60,177 nucleotides of DNA, taken from Gallionella sp. (GTDB taxonomy: Bacteria > Pseudomonadota > Gammaproteobacteria > Burkholderiales > Gallionellaceae). The translations under genes were made by a program, and so were the position numbers. The notes below the pieces were generated by a model. That model was not told the DNA's origin. It saw only the letters and a list, made by a program, of their open reading frames with translations, and ran no database searches. Of the stretch, positions 22,260 through 31,275 are shown piece after piece; within the stretch, counting starts at the first letter, position 1, and every line of letters begins with the position of its first letter. The stretch lies in NCBI GenBank assembly GCA_023259035.1, contig JAHFRA010000018.1:1-60177 (forward strand), read 5' to 3'.

Positions 22260-24212
22260 TCATACAGTCAGACACGCTTCGATCATCTCGTAAATCTGCA
22301 GCTGCGTGACATTCTTGACATCAATGGCGGCGCGCAGACAGGTGGCCGCGCAACTGCCGCAGCCCTCGCAAAGCGCCTCGTTCACCACCGCCTTGCCATT
22401 CTCCAATCGGATCGCTATAAACGGGCAAGCATCGACGCACATTCCGCAGCCGGTGCAATGGGAACGGCGCACCTTGGCGATCAATGGCGAACGACTGAGG
22501 GTTGCCTGCGACAGTAGCGCAATCACCTTGGCGGCCGCCGCACCGGCTTGGGCGACAGTCTCCGGTATATCCTTGGGAGCCTGGGCCGCACCCGCCAAGT
22601 AGATACCGCCAGTAACGCTTTCGACCGGCCTTAACTTGGGGTGAGCCTCAGCCAGAAAGCCGTCCTTGTCGCGACCAATCTTGAGCACCTTGGCAATCTC
22701 TGTTGTTCCCTTTGACGGAACCATCGCGAGTGCCAGCACTACCATGTCTGCGTCGATCTCCACGTTCTGTCCAGACAGGGTGTCTGTGCCTAGCACCCTG
22801 ACCTTGCCGTCATGCCGATAGAGCTTGGAGACACGGCCACGCAGATAGAGCGTATCGTTGTCCTCCATGGTGCGCTGCACGAATTCCTCGTAGCCCTTGC
22901 CGCCGGAGCGAATGTCGATATAGAACACGTAGGCGCGACCGTCCGGAACGTGGTGCTTATAAAGCTGGGCATGCTTGGCGGTGTACATGCAGCAAATCTT
23001 GGAGCAGTAAGCGCAATGCTTCGCTGGATCGCGCGATCCGACGCACTGGATAAACACCACATTTTTAGGTTCTTTGTGATCGGACGGCCGAAGTATATGA
23101 CCCTGAGTCGCGCCTGAAGCAGAACACAGGCGCTCGAATTGCAAACCGTCAAGCACGTCTTCAATCTTTCCGCCGCCAAGCTCTTGCATATTCGCCTGAT
23201 CATATAGATCGAAGCCGGTCGCCACGACAATGGCGCCGACATCCTCGGTCACTGTCTCGGGTCGCATATCGTAGTTGATGGCCTCGGCCTCGCAAACATC
23301 CTTGCATTTGCCGCAGACCACGGGGTTCAAGCCAAGACAGGTACTTTCGTCAAGCGTGTAGCTGGCCGGAATGGATTGGGCATAAGGTATGTAGATGGCG
23401 CGCCGGGTAGTCAGATTGATTTCATATTCGTTCGGCACCACCACTGGGCAGACTGCAGTACAGTCGTCGCAAAGCTTGCACTTGTCTGGATCCACAAAGG
23501 TGGGTTTCTTGAGGATCTTGACGCGGAAGTTGCCCACAGAACCCGTCACCTCTTGCACTTCGCTATAGGTCATCAGCTTGACCTTCGGATGGCGCTTCAC
23601 CTCAACCATTTTGGGCGACAAGACACACTGCGAACAATCCAGAGTGGGGAATGTTTCGGAGAGCTGAAGCATGCGGCCGCCGATGGTGGCCTGCTTCTCG
23701 ACCAGCACTACTTCCACGCCGGCATTGGCGATATCAAGAGCAGCCTGAATACCGGCGACACCCCCTCCGATGACCATCGCCCGCCGGGTGACGCTAACGG
23801 CGATCGTATCCAGAGACTGGTTGCGGTTAACCCGCCGCACCACGCTGCGCGAAATCTTGATCGCCTTCTCGGTTCCCTTGGCTTTGTCACTGTGAACCCA
23901 ACTGCACTGCTCGCGAATATTGGCGATCTCGCAGGTGAAATTGTTGATGCCGGCCCGCTTGGCGTTATCGCGGAAGGTCTTTTCATGCAGATTCGGCGAA
24001 CAGCAGGTGACGACAATGCTGTCCAGCTTGTTGTCCTTGATCGCCTGAACCACCGACTCCTGGCCCGGTTCCGAGCACATGTAGACATATTCCTTGGTGA
24101 AGGCAACGGTGTCCTCGCCGGACATCTCCCTAGCCACCTTCGCCACATCAACGGTGGCAGCGATGTTGGTGCCGCAATGGCAGACAAAAACGCCGGTGCG
24201 TTTCTTCGTCAT
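22260..24212 (-). CDS. hdrA: HdrA-type FAD iron-sulfur bifurcating subunit
   Basis: 650 residues. Conserved N-terminal cysteines (FVCHCGTN, TCCSPNLHE), then the FAD-binding segment VIGGGVAGIQAALDIANAG near 147-165, an internal ferredoxin motif CKLCDDCTAVCP, cysteine-rich VQCVGSRDP...CAYCSKICC, and two C-terminal 4Fe-4S motifs CTGCGMCVDACP and CEGCGSCAATC. HdrA is the site of flavin-based electron bifurcation in Hdr complexes, sending one electron to ferredoxin and one to a higher-potential acceptor. It overlaps oorC by 4 bases (ATGA), so it is coupled to the 2-oxoglutarate oxidoreductase genes rather than to hdrBC, which lie before oorD. Confidence 0.93.
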   Translation of the reverse strand: MTKKRTGVFVCHCGTNIAATVDVAKVAREMSGEDTVAFTKEYVYMCSEPGQESVVQAIKDNKLDSIVVTCCSPNLHEKTFRDNAKRAGINNFTCEIANIREQCSWVHSDKAKGTEKAIKISRSVVRRVNRNQSLDTIAVSVTRRAMVIGGGVAGIQAALDIANAGVEVVLVEKQATIGGRMLQLSETFPTLDCSQCVLSPKMVEVKRHPKVKLMTYSEVQEVTGSVGNFRVKILKKPTFVDPDKCKLCDDCTAVCPVVVPNEYEINLTTRRAIYIPYAQSIPASYTLDESTCLGLNPVVCGKCKDVCEAEAINYDMRPETVTEDVGAIVVATGFDLYDQANMQELGGGKIEDVLDGLQFERLCSASGATQGHILRPSDHKEPKNVVFIQCVGSRDPAKHCAYCSKICCMYTAKHAQLYKHHVPDGRAYVFYIDIRSGGKGYEEFVQRTMEDNDTLYLRGRVSKLYRHDGKVRVLGTDTLSGQNVEIDADMVVLALAMVPSKGTTEIAKVLKIGRDKDGFLAEAHPKLRPVESVTGGIYLAGAAQAPKDIPETVAQAGAAAAKVIALLSQATLSRSPLIAKVRRSHCTGCGMCVDACPFIAIRLENGKAVVNEALCEGCGSCAATCLRAAIDVKNVTQLQIYEMIEACLTV

Positions 24213-24775
24213 GACGCTGCTTCTCCGTTTTGGCTCATCATTTGAATACCGTGTTCATAGCCCTTATCGAATGCCTTGATGTTGATTTTCAGAAAACGGT
24301 CTGGTACCAAGCCCGGCAAAGCCTTCTTCATCGCCTCGGCGGAAACCACGTCGGTAACCGCAGTGAAAAAACCGAGCGCCACGAGATTGGTGAACAGGCG
24401 GTTGCCGAGCTCTTCGGCATAGCGGGTCGCCGGCACCCGCAGCAACCTGAGATCCGGATGCTCGCTACGCAACTTCACCAGATCATGTTCGACGATCAGC
24501 GTACCCCCTTTGGGCAACTCGCCGTAATACTTGTCGTAAGCCTCCTGGGACAGCGCAAGCAGAACTCCAGGTTGTGTGATATAGGGATACAGGACACGCT
24601 CGTCGGAAACCACGAGTTGCGCGGCACAAGCGCTACCGCGCGCCTCGGGTCCGAAGGCCTGAGTCATCGTGGCGAACTTGTCGTCATACAGCGCCAAGGC
24701 CTTGCCCATAATCAGGGCGCAGCGAATAATGCCTTGTCCGCCAAAACCCGAAAACCTGATTTCTTGTGTGCTCAT
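24209..24775 (-). CDS. oorC: 2-oxoglutarate:ferredoxin oxidoreductase, gamma subunit
   Basis: 188 residues of the pyruvate/ketoisovalerate oxidoreductase gamma family (RFSGFGGQGIIRCALIMGKAL at the N-terminus; TQAFGPEARGSACAAQLVVS). It forms the domain III-like part of the four-subunit OorDABC enzyme, which reductively carboxylates succinyl-CoA to 2-oxoglutarate with reduced ferredoxin. It follows oorB by 11 bases and overlaps hdrA. No cofactor motifs of its own, as usual for gamma subunits. Confidence 0.93.
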   Translation of the reverse strand: MSTQEIRFSGFGGQGIIRCALIMGKALALYDDKFATMTQAFGPEARGSACAAQLVVSDERVLYPYITQPGVLLALSQEAYDKYYGELPKGGTLIVEHDLVKLRSEHPDLRLLRVPATRYAEELGNRLFTNLVALGFFTAVTDVVSAEAMKKALPGLVPDRFLKINIKAFDKGYEHGIQMMSQNGEAAS

Positions 24776-24786
24776 GCGCTCGATTC

Positions 24787-26088
24787 CTACTTGCGTGTCT
24801 TCTTAGACACAGCCTTGGCCTTGGCAGTTGCCTTGGGTGCGGCTTTTTTAGTTCCAGCTAGCGCCTGCTTCGCAGGCATTACCTTGCCCTGAAACTTCGT
24901 TTTCGCTGCGTTGGCCACAACTTTAGCCTTGACGGTCGCCTTGGGCGCGGCCTTCTTGGCCGTTGCCTTTGCAACAGCCTTCTTGGCCGGAACCTTTGCG
25001 ACGGCTTTCTTTACCGGCTTGGCTTTTGCCGCAGTCTTCTTCGCTGCTTTGGGTGCGGCAGCAGCCTTTGCCGGAGCCTTTTTAACCGCAGCCTTAGGCA
25101 CGGAGGCTTTGCGGGGTTTGGCGGGCGCTGCCTCGCCCTGCGCTTCGACCGCGGCCATCGCGGCTCGGCGAGCGGCGATCCGCTCCTTCTCGGCTTTTTC
25201 TTCGGCCTCGCGTTCGGGAATGGTCTTGCCATAGAGCTGGTAATCGTCCCCGACCAGCTTGATGCTGCACTTGTCGGAGGCTTCCAGATAAGTGGGTTTA
25301 TTCTTGTCGACGAACTTGCCGATGACAATTTTTCCCTGATAGTCGATGGCCGTCTCGCGGGTGTCGCAGCCATGCTTGAGAATCGAGTTCTCCTGGTAAT
25401 GCTGAAGCATGTCGACACCATCGCCGAGGCGGTTGCGGCGCAAGTAAAGCGTCGTGCAGGGCGAGATAACCTCAATGAAGGAAAAGCCCTTGCGCAGCAG
25501 CGCTTCCTCGATCGACTGGGTGACATTGCGCGAATGCATCGATGTCCAGCGCGCGATGTAGGTGGCGCCGGCAGCATCCATCAGGAACGGCAGGCTGAAC
25601 GGATATTCGTAGTTGCCATAAGGCGTGGTCGAGGCCATGGCCGAACTCGGCGTGGTCGGCGTCACTTGTCCACCGGTCATGCCATAAGTAAAGTTGTTGT
25701 TGCAGATAACTACCAGATCCATGTTGCGCCGTGCAGCATGGATCAGGTGGTTGCCGCCGATACCGGACAAATCACCCTCGCCGCTGAACACCACCACGGT
25801 CAGTTCGGGATTGGCCAACTTGACACCGGTAGCGACAGGAATGGCGCGACCGTGCGTGGTGTGAATCGAATCAAAATTGACATAGCCCGCAACACGTCCG
25901 GTGCAGCCGATGCCCGACACCACGACCAGCTTTTTGGGGTCGATGCCGCTACGCTTGACGGCCTCGGCAAACGAGTTCACCTCGGAACCGATGCCGCAAC
26001 CAGGACACCAGATATGCGGCATCCGTTCCATGCGCAGCATGCTGGACATGGGGCTACCTTCCTTGAATTTTCCGAGTTCAGTGCTCAT
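24787..26088 (-). CDS. oorB: 2-oxoglutarate:ferredoxin oxidoreductase, beta subunit with Lys/Ala-rich tail
   Basis: 433 residues, of which about 290 match the usual beta subunit: cluster cysteines in WCPGCG (27-32) and C62, and the thiamine pyrophosphate segment GEGDLSGIGGNHLIHAARRN ending in NNNFTYGMTGG (103-140). A charged linker (about 291-318) then leads into a 115-residue tail (319-433) made almost only of A, K, P, V and T in AAKKA/KAAPKA-like repeats, resembling histone H1, AlgP or PhaF tails. Such a tail is not part of the OorB family as I know it. The ATG overlaps the oorA stop (ATGA). The core should catalyse thiamine-dependent carboxylation; the tail's role is unknown. Confidence 0.92.
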   Translation of the reverse strand: MSTELGKFKEGSPMSSMLRMERMPHIWCPGCGIGSEVNSFAEAVKRSGIDPKKLVVVSGIGCTGRVAGYVNFDSIHTTHGRAIPVATGVKLANPELTVVVFSGEGDLSGIGGNHLIHAARRNMDLVVICNNNFTYGMTGGQVTPTTPSSAMASTTPYGNYEYPFSLPFLMDAAGATYIARWTSMHSRNVTQSIEEALLRKGFSFIEVISPCTTLYLRRNRLGDGVDMLQHYQENSILKHGCDTRETAIDYQGKIVIGKFVDKNKPTYLEASDKCSIKLVGDDYQLYGKTIPEREAEEKAEKERIAARRAAMAAVEAQGEAAPAKPRKASVPKAAVKKAPAKAAAAPKAAKKTAAKAKPVKKAVAKVPAKKAVAKATAKKAAPKATVKAKVVANAAKTKFQGKVMPAKQALAGTKKAAPKATAKAKAVSKKTRK

Positions 26089-27251
26089 TGGATTGCCTTT
26101 CTGATGGCGTCCAGAATTACTTGCGGATCATGCACCGCGCCACCACAGTGATTGACGCTGATTACCTTGCAGCGGCCACCGGCGTTGCGTTCTACTTCAA
26201 GCACCATCTGACCATAGTTGATTTCGGGTACCACGATAGCCTTCACCTTGGCGGATATTTCGCGGATGCGTTTTTCGCAGAACGGCCAGATCGTAATCAT
26301 GCGCAGCGAACCGACCTTGATACCTTCCTTGCGCGCATCCTGAATGGCTTTAACGGCGATTCGGGAGGTAATGCCATAGGACACCACCACGACATCGGCG
26401 CCGTCAATCTGATCCTCGTCGAGGCGGATGATCTTGTCGGCATTGCCGTTGATTTTTTCCATCAGATGGGTCACGACGATCTTGTTCTGATCGGCGGTCA
26501 TGACCGGATAGCCGCGCTCGTTATGTGTCAGTCCGGTGACATGAAAGCTGTACCCATCGCCCGCGCGCACCATCGGATGACCGCCCTGGCTGTCGAACTT
26601 GTAGGGACGGCAGTCTTCCTTGGGGCCGCTGTAGTTATTGCGCGGAACCACCTTGATCTGGTCGGCTGGCGGGATGACCACTTTCTCGTGCATGTGGCCG
26701 ACGGTTTCGTCGGTCAGGATGATGACCGGCACCCGGTAGAACTCCGACAGATTGAAGGCCTCGATGGTGAGGTCGAAACATTCCTGCGGACTGTCCGGGC
26801 ACAGGGCGATGATCATGTTGTCACCATGCGGGCCATAGCGCGCCTGCATCATGTCCTGCTGTGCGGTCAGCGTGGGCAGGCCGGTGGACGGGCCGCCGCG
26901 CTGCACGTTGGCGATCACCATCGGGGTTTCGGTCATGCAAGCCAGGCCGAGGTTTTCCGTCATCAGCGAGAAGCCGGGGCCGCAGGTCACGGTCATGCAT
27001 TTTTGTCCACCCCATGCCCCACCGATCAGGGCGGCGATCGAAGCGAGCTCGTCTTCCATCTGGATGAACAGCGCCCCAACCTCGGGTGCCCGTTCGGCGA
27101 ACCGCTCGGCAGCTTCGGTCGAGGGCGTGATCGGATAGCCGGCAAAGAACCGGCAGCCTGCCGCAAGCGCACCTTCGGCAATCGCGTGATCGCCATCCAT
27201 GAAATGTGGGCCGGAGTCGACCCCTTTGGGATCTGCAGGAACTGTCTTCAC
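26085..27251 (-). CDS. oorA: 2-oxoglutarate:ferredoxin oxidoreductase, alpha subunit
   Basis: 388 residues from the GTG at 27251, chosen because it overlaps the oorD stop (GTGA) and follows AAAGGAGAAAC at good spacing; an open extension upstream only overlaps oorD. Contains GCRFFAGYPITPSTEAAE (domain I of 2-oxoacid oxidoreductases), QMEDELASIAALIGGAWGG and the TRGPGFSL-like segment TCGPGFSLMTENLG, plus domain II at the C-terminus (SYGITSRIAVKA...PEINYGQM). Forms the catalytic heterodimer with OorB. The key carboxylating enzyme of the reductive cycle is thus complete in this operon. Confidence 0.93.
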   Translation of the reverse strand: MKTVPADPKGVDSGPHFMDGDHAIAEGALAAGCRFFAGYPITPSTEAAERFAERAPEVGALFIQMEDELASIAALIGGAWGGQKCMTVTCGPGFSLMTENLGLACMTETPMVIANVQRGGPSTGLPTLTAQQDMMQARYGPHGDNMIIALCPDSPQECFDLTIEAFNLSEFYRVPVIILTDETVGHMHEKVVIPPADQIKVVPRNNYSGPKEDCRPYKFDSQGGHPMVRAGDGYSFHVTGLTHNERGYPVMTADQNKIVVTHLMEKINGNADKIIRLDEDQIDGADVVVVSYGITSRIAVKAIQDARKEGIKVGSLRMITIWPFCEKRIREISAKVKAIVVPEINYGQMVLEVERNAGGRCKVISVNHCGGAVHDPQVILDAIRKAIQ

Positions 27252-27511
27252 TTTTTTGTTTCTCCTTTGTTGGTTACTTCTTCCATTGTCACGTAGATGG
27301 AAAACTCCGGACAGATCAGCTGGCAAAACATGCAATCGTGACAGGCATCAGGGTTTTTTACATAGGGCGGATGGTAGCCCTTGGCGTTGTACTCGGAAGA
27401 AATATCCAGCACCCCCTTGGGGCAAAACTGCACGCAGAAACCGCATCCCTTGCACCAATCATTGCTGATGTAGACTTTGCCACGCATCTGTTTGAGGTCG
27501 TTGAAAAACAT
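27248..27511 (-). CDS. oorD: 2-oxoglutarate:ferredoxin oxidoreductase, delta (ferredoxin-like) subunit
   Basis: 87 residues with two 4Fe-4S motifs, CKGCGFCVQFCP and CHDCMFCQLICP. The delta subunit shuttles electrons between external ferredoxin and the OorAB core. It lies between hdrB (10 bases upstream) and oorA (4-base overlap), so the oor genes sit inside the hdr set. Length and cluster spacing are normal for OorD/KorD. Confidence 0.92.
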   Translation of the reverse strand: MFFNDLKQMRGKVYISNDWCKGCGFCVQFCPKGVLDISSEYNAKGYHPPYVKNPDACHDCMFCQLICPEFSIYVTMEEVTNKGETKK

Positions 27512-27520
27512 GTTTCCTCC

Positions 27521-28438
27521 TTAGCCCAGCCCGCGAGTTTTCAAGATCGGCAGCGGATCGATATGCTGAAGATCAAAACGCAGCGCCGACTCATCACAGC
27601 CGAACGCCAGCGCCATCAACTGGGTGAAGTAGAGCACCGGCATATTGTGGAAATCCGGGTTGAGGCGCTTGGCATCATCTTGCCGAAAGTCCAGATTGAA
27701 GGCGCACAGGGGGCAACTCACCACCACCAGATCGGCCTGCTCCTCGTGCGCCGAACCCATGATTTTGTCGGTGCGCTCAGCGATAACATCCGGCTTGCCG
27801 ACCGTGTGGAAGGCTCCACAGCACTCGGTCTTTTGCGAAAAATCCACCGGCGTGGCACCGAGGGCACGAATCAGATTTTCCATGACCATCGGGTTCTCGA
27901 CATCGTCGAAAGCGACCTCTTTCGGGCGCACCAGCAGGCAACCGTAGTAGCTGGCCACGCGCAGACCCTTGAGCGGTTTTGTTACCTTCTTGGCCAAATT
28001 ATCAAAGCCGACACGATCACGCAGGTACTCGAGCAGATGGAGTACCTCGACGTCACCCTCGTACTTGATTGTTTCGAGAGACAGGAAGTCGTTGATCGTC
28101 GCAAGCGCATCAGCGCGTTGCTTCACGTCGATGTTGGCGCGCTTGAGCGTGTTGTAACACATCGCGCAGGAGGTCATGAATTCGCTGGCCATGCCTTCTG
28201 TCCTGGCTTGCGCTTCCTTGACGCGAATCATGTTGGTTATCGGCGCCACCCGGTTCATGACATTGTCCGAGTCCAGCGCATGCACCGTACCGCAACAGTT
28301 CCAGCGATCCAGTTCCTCGACTTCCACGTCCAGTTTCGCCATCGACGAAACCGTGGACACATCAAAATTGGTGGCCTGATTTTTCAGCGTACAGCCGGGA
28401 TAGTAGGCGAGCTTCATCGGTTTATTCTCATTTCCCAT
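27521..28438 (-). CDS. hdrB: HdrB-type CCG-domain subunit
   Basis: 305 residues with two CCG domains: YYPGCTL...WNCCGTVHA...SCAMCYNTL and YYGCLLV...TECCGAFHT...SCPLCAFNL. In methanogens these bind the non-cubane 4Fe-4S clusters that reduce heterodisulfide; bacteria lack that substrate, so the acceptor here is something else. It is adjacent to hdrC and close to frdAB. A fumarate-linked role, as in methanogen TfrAB where an HdrB-like domain is fused to FrdB, is an attractive inference. Confidence 0.92.
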   Translation of the reverse strand: MGNENKPMKLAYYPGCTLKNQATNFDVSTVSSMAKLDVEVEELDRWNCCGTVHALDSDNVMNRVAPITNMIRVKEAQARTEGMASEFMTSCAMCYNTLKRANIDVKQRADALATINDFLSLETIKYEGDVEVLHLLEYLRDRVGFDNLAKKVTKPLKGLRVASYYGCLLVRPKEVAFDDVENPMVMENLIRALGATPVDFSQKTECCGAFHTVGKPDVIAERTDKIMGSAHEEQADLVVVSCPLCAFNLDFRQDDAKRLNPDFHNMPVLYFTQLMALAFGCDESALRFDLQHIDPLPILKTRGLG

Positions 28439-28451
28439 TAAGGGCTTCCCA

Positions 28452-28871
28452 TCAGAAGGTCAGTTTACGCATGGCGCTGATCGTGGCGATCGGCGGCAAT
28501 ACGCTGCGCGCCTCGGGTGACAGTTCCATAATTTTAAGGTAGTCGTTGCGCTCGCCGTCGCGCAGCGCTGTCATACGTAACGCTTCGATGACCTCGGCGA
28601 TTTTTATATCCTTCGGGCAACGCGAGTTGCATGTAAGACAGGACACGCACATCCAGATCGAACGCGCTGCCAGCAACTGCTCCTGCATCCCCAGTTGTGC
28701 CAGGCGGATGATCTGGTTCGGCAGCACGTCCATATGGGCCGCCATCGGGCATCCGGCAGAGCATTTGCCGCACTGGTAGCAGGCCATCAATTTCTGGCCG
28801 CTGATCTTTTCGATCTTGGCGACAAAACCTCTTTCGGCACGAGCCGTAGTTATACGCAAGGTAGTATCCAT
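28452..28871 (-). CDS. hdrC: HdrC-type 4Fe-4S subunit
   Basis: 139 residues from the ATG at 28871 (MDTTLRITTARAERGF); upstream in-frame starts overlap the previous gene. Two 4Fe-4S motifs, C31YQCGKCSAGCP and CVSCLTCNSRCP, are in the usual HdrC layout. Connects HdrA with HdrB. Thirteen bases separate it from hdrB, and it follows the ferritin-like gene by 11 bases. The ribosome-binding site is weak (GGGCAA), suggesting coupling to the upstream gene. Confidence 0.9.
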   Translation of the reverse strand: MDTTLRITTARAERGFVAKIEKISGQKLMACYQCGKCSAGCPMAAHMDVLPNQIIRLAQLGMQEQLLAARSIWMCVSCLTCNSRCPKDIKIAEVIEALRMTALRDGERNDYLKIMELSPEARSVLPPIATISAMRKLTF

Positions 28872-28882
28872 AGATTGCCCGT

Positions 28883-29416
28883 TCAGAACTTTCCGTCCAT
28901 GCGGAACTCGGGGGTGTCGAGCCACAGCCCGACATTCAGCAAGCTATCCAGATGCGCCTGGAGGGCATCGTACTGAGAACTCTCCTCCAGAATCATCTTG
29001 CCAATCAGCTCGATAATGGCGGGATCATGAACGTGGGTAGCCATATCCTTTAACAGATGAATGGCTCGCCGCTCCAGCTCCATGGCCATGCGCAGTGCCT
29101 GTGTGTCATCGGCGACGGCAATCATACCGCGATGAGCAACGGCTGCTTCCATCTCGGCGATCACCTTTGACGGGTGAGCGTTCGCCGCCTCTTCGGCAGC
29201 AAGACGCTGCCACTCATCCTTGCCGATAATGGCGCTGAACAACGTGTGCATGTCATCCATATGCCCGGGCTCTTCCTCCGCGAGGCGCAGGAACATGGCT
29301 TTGCCGCGAGGATTTTGCGTCATCTCGGCTGCATGGCGGTAGAAGTGTGCCTCGCCGTACTCGAAACTAAGCGCAGTACGAGCCAGCTCGATCACTCTGT
29401 CATCAATATGAGTCAC
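28883..29416 (-). CDS. Rubrerythrin/ferritin-like diiron protein
   Basis: 177 residues, all helical, with the paired glutamate/histidine signature of a four-helix diiron protein: SFEYGEAHFYRHAAE (helix 1), FLRLAEEEPGHMDDM (helix 2), MELERRAIHLLKDMA (helix 3) and ILEESSQYDALQAHLD (helix 4). It lacks the rubredoxin-like Cys4 tail of classical rubrerythrin. Such proteins reduce peroxide, consume O2 or store iron. Its place inside an operon of oxygen-sensitive iron-sulfur and thiamine enzymes, between frdA and hdrC, suggests local protection, which is inference. Confidence 0.8.
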   Translation of the reverse strand: MTHIDDRVIELARTALSFEYGEAHFYRHAAEMTQNPRGKAMFLRLAEEEPGHMDDMHTLFSAIIGKDEWQRLAAEEAANAHPSKVIAEMEAAVAHRGMIAVADDTQALRMAMELERRAIHLLKDMATHVHDPAIIELIGKMILEESSQYDALQAHLDSLLNVGLWLDTPEFRMDGKF

Positions 29417-29433
29417 AGTCTAACCCCGGCGCT

Positions 29434-31149
29434 TCAGGCGTCGGGCCTTTCATCAAATAGCCGATTTTGCAACACCGAAGCCCCTGGCAGCACATTGTTG
29501 CCGCGCAGCAACTGGCGTTTCTTGACATCCTTGGGCGCATAAGACGGCAATAGCACCGGTGTGACCAAGTCGGTTTTCACGCCAGCATTTGCCAGTTCTT
29601 TTTCGTAGCTGTCGAGATGGTCCAGGCTGAGCTTCCCGAGCTTGACGGTCTTGGCGTATTCACCGGCGTAACGTCCGGCGCGCCGCCCGAACACGTTGTA
29701 GTCGAGCACCGAGTTGCCCATCAGCCGGTTGCGGCCATGCAAGCCGCCAGTGGCTTCGCCTGCCACATACAGGCCGGGGATGTCGGTCTCGCAACGCTCA
29801 TTGATTTCGATGCCGCCATTCTGATAGTGCAGCGACGGGTAGATCAGCATCGGCAGCTTCGCAATGTCGATGCCGTAGCGGATGAACTGGCGATACATCG
29901 CCGGGAAATGCTTTTCGGTGTAACCCTCGCCGTGCAGCATGTCGATCAGCGGCGAATCCAGCCACACGCCGACGCGCCCCGACGGCGTCGGAATGCCGCC
30001 GCCGTTCTGCACGCACTCGCGGATGATCGCCGAAGCCTCGATGTCGCGCGGTTCGCGCGGAAAGACGAACAGCTCGCCATCCTTGTTCAGCGGCTGGCCG
30101 CCCGCGCCGCGGATCGCCTCGGTGACCAGGAAGCCGGCGATCTGCTCGGGAAACGAGACACCCGTCGGGTGGTACTGGACGGAGTCCATGTACATCAGCT
30201 TCGCACCGGCGCGGTAGGCCATCACCAGCCCGTCGCCGGTAGAGCCGTAGTGGTTGGTGGTGTCGAAACCGCGGATATGCAGGCGACCGTAGCCGCCGGT
30301 AGCGATCAGCGTGGATTTCGCCTTGACGACGAAGAACTCCTCGCTGTCCATGCTGTAGAGAATGGCGCCGGCACAGCGGCCTTTGTCGTCCATAATCAAC
30401 TCGACAGCCGGCATGAATTCCTTGATATCGATCATGTCGGGGTGGTTGCGTACCTCATCCATCAGCGTGCGCATGATCATCGCGCCGGTGTAGTCGCGGC
30501 AGGAAAGCATGCGCTTGCGCGAGGTGCCGCCGCCGTGCATGACCTTCATCGAACCGTCCTGCTCCTTGTCCCACACCACGCCCAGGTCTTCGAGCCACTT
30601 GACCACGCCGGGACCGTCCTCGGTAAGCGCCCTGACCAATTCCGGCTTGTTCTCGAAGTGGCCGCCACCGATGGCGTCCAGATAGTGGCGGGTCGGGGAG
30701 TCGGTGCGCGACACGGCGGCCTGCATGCCGCCCTGCGACATCATCGAGTTGGCATCGCCCATGCGCAGCTTGGTGGCGATGATCGAACGCATTCCGTGTT
30801 CCTGCATCGCGACCAGCGCGGCGTTGCAGCCGGCGCCACCGCCGCCAATAATTAAAAGATCCGTTTCGAAATCCGGTTTTTTAAGATCCACCTGCTCGCT
30901 GCGCAGCCACGAGTGTGACTCCAGCAATTCTGACACTTCGGTGGTCAGCGTCTCGCCCTTGTTGGGGCCGACGCGCACCGTACGGCGGGCACTGGATTCG
31001 TAATCGGGATGAAAGCCCTCCAAAACTGCTTGGCGCTCTTCCGCATTCATCGGCGGGTATACGGGTTCGGTTTTTTTGGCCAACTCCAAACGCTTGGAAC
31101 GCGTTTGAGCCACCTTGCGCAACGATTCTGCCATGTAATCTGGATACAT
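29434..31149 (-). CDS. frdA: Fumarate reductase / succinate dehydrogenase flavoprotein subunit
   Basis: 571 residues. The FAD-binding motif LLIIGGGGAGCNAALVA starts only near residue 98, so there is an unusual N-terminal extension of roughly 90 residues (charged, no cofactor motif). Family landmarks follow: SQGGMQAA, HYLDAIGGG, YTGAMIMRTL, IATGGYGRL, QYHPTGVSFPEQ, VTEAIRGAGG, and GGLHGRNRLMGNSVLD with the active-site and FAD residues. The ATG follows GGGGA. It would reduce fumarate to succinate in the reductive cycle. No membrane anchor gene (frdC/sdhC) is present, so a soluble enzyme is likely. frdB precedes it across a repeat-filled gap. Confidence 0.92.
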   Translation of the reverse strand: MYPDYMAESLRKVAQTRSKRLELAKKTEPVYPPMNAEERQAVLEGFHPDYESSARRTVRVGPNKGETLTTEVSELLESHSWLRSEQVDLKKPDFETDLLIIGGGGAGCNAALVAMQEHGMRSIIATKLRMGDANSMMSQGGMQAAVSRTDSPTRHYLDAIGGGHFENKPELVRALTEDGPGVVKWLEDLGVVWDKEQDGSMKVMHGGGTSRKRMLSCRDYTGAMIMRTLMDEVRNHPDMIDIKEFMPAVELIMDDKGRCAGAILYSMDSEEFFVVKAKSTLIATGGYGRLHIRGFDTTNHYGSTGDGLVMAYRAGAKLMYMDSVQYHPTGVSFPEQIAGFLVTEAIRGAGGQPLNKDGELFVFPREPRDIEASAIIRECVQNGGGIPTPSGRVGVWLDSPLIDMLHGEGYTEKHFPAMYRQFIRYGIDIAKLPMLIYPSLHYQNGGIEINERCETDIPGLYVAGEATGGLHGRNRLMGNSVLDYNVFGRRAGRYAGEYAKTVKLGKLSLDHLDSYEKELANAGVKTDLVTPVLLPSYAPKDVKKRQLLRGNNVLPGASVLQNRLFDERPDA

Positions 31150-31174
31150 CTGATTCCCCTCTATTCCGAGTCAT

Positions 31175-31275
31175 GTAGGTTGGGTTAGCGGCTTTATCGC
31201 GTAACCCAACAAACTCAATTTTCAACACCAGCCATGTTGGGTTACGGCGCAAAAACTGCGCCTAACCCAATCTAC
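31175..31275. repeat. Palindromic repeat between frdB and frdA
   Basis: GTAGGTTGGGTTAGCG...CGTAACCCAAC followed by TGTTGGGTTACGGCGCA...TGCGCCTAACCCAATCTAC. It has the same paired design as the GTGGGCAC repeats but a different core (TTGGGTTA). It begins in the frdA leader and reaches the stop codon of frdB. Confidence 0.7.

Noticed and set aside
18926..28871. Methanogen-type heterodisulfide reductase function
   Set aside because: The subunits are Hdr homologues, but bacteria lack CoM-S-S-CoB. The Flx partners and rTCA context point to a different acceptor, so the name is used only for family.
29617..30855. 412-codon plus-strand frame opposite frdA
   Set aside because: Antisense shadow of the fumarate reductase flavoprotein gene with no motif of its own.
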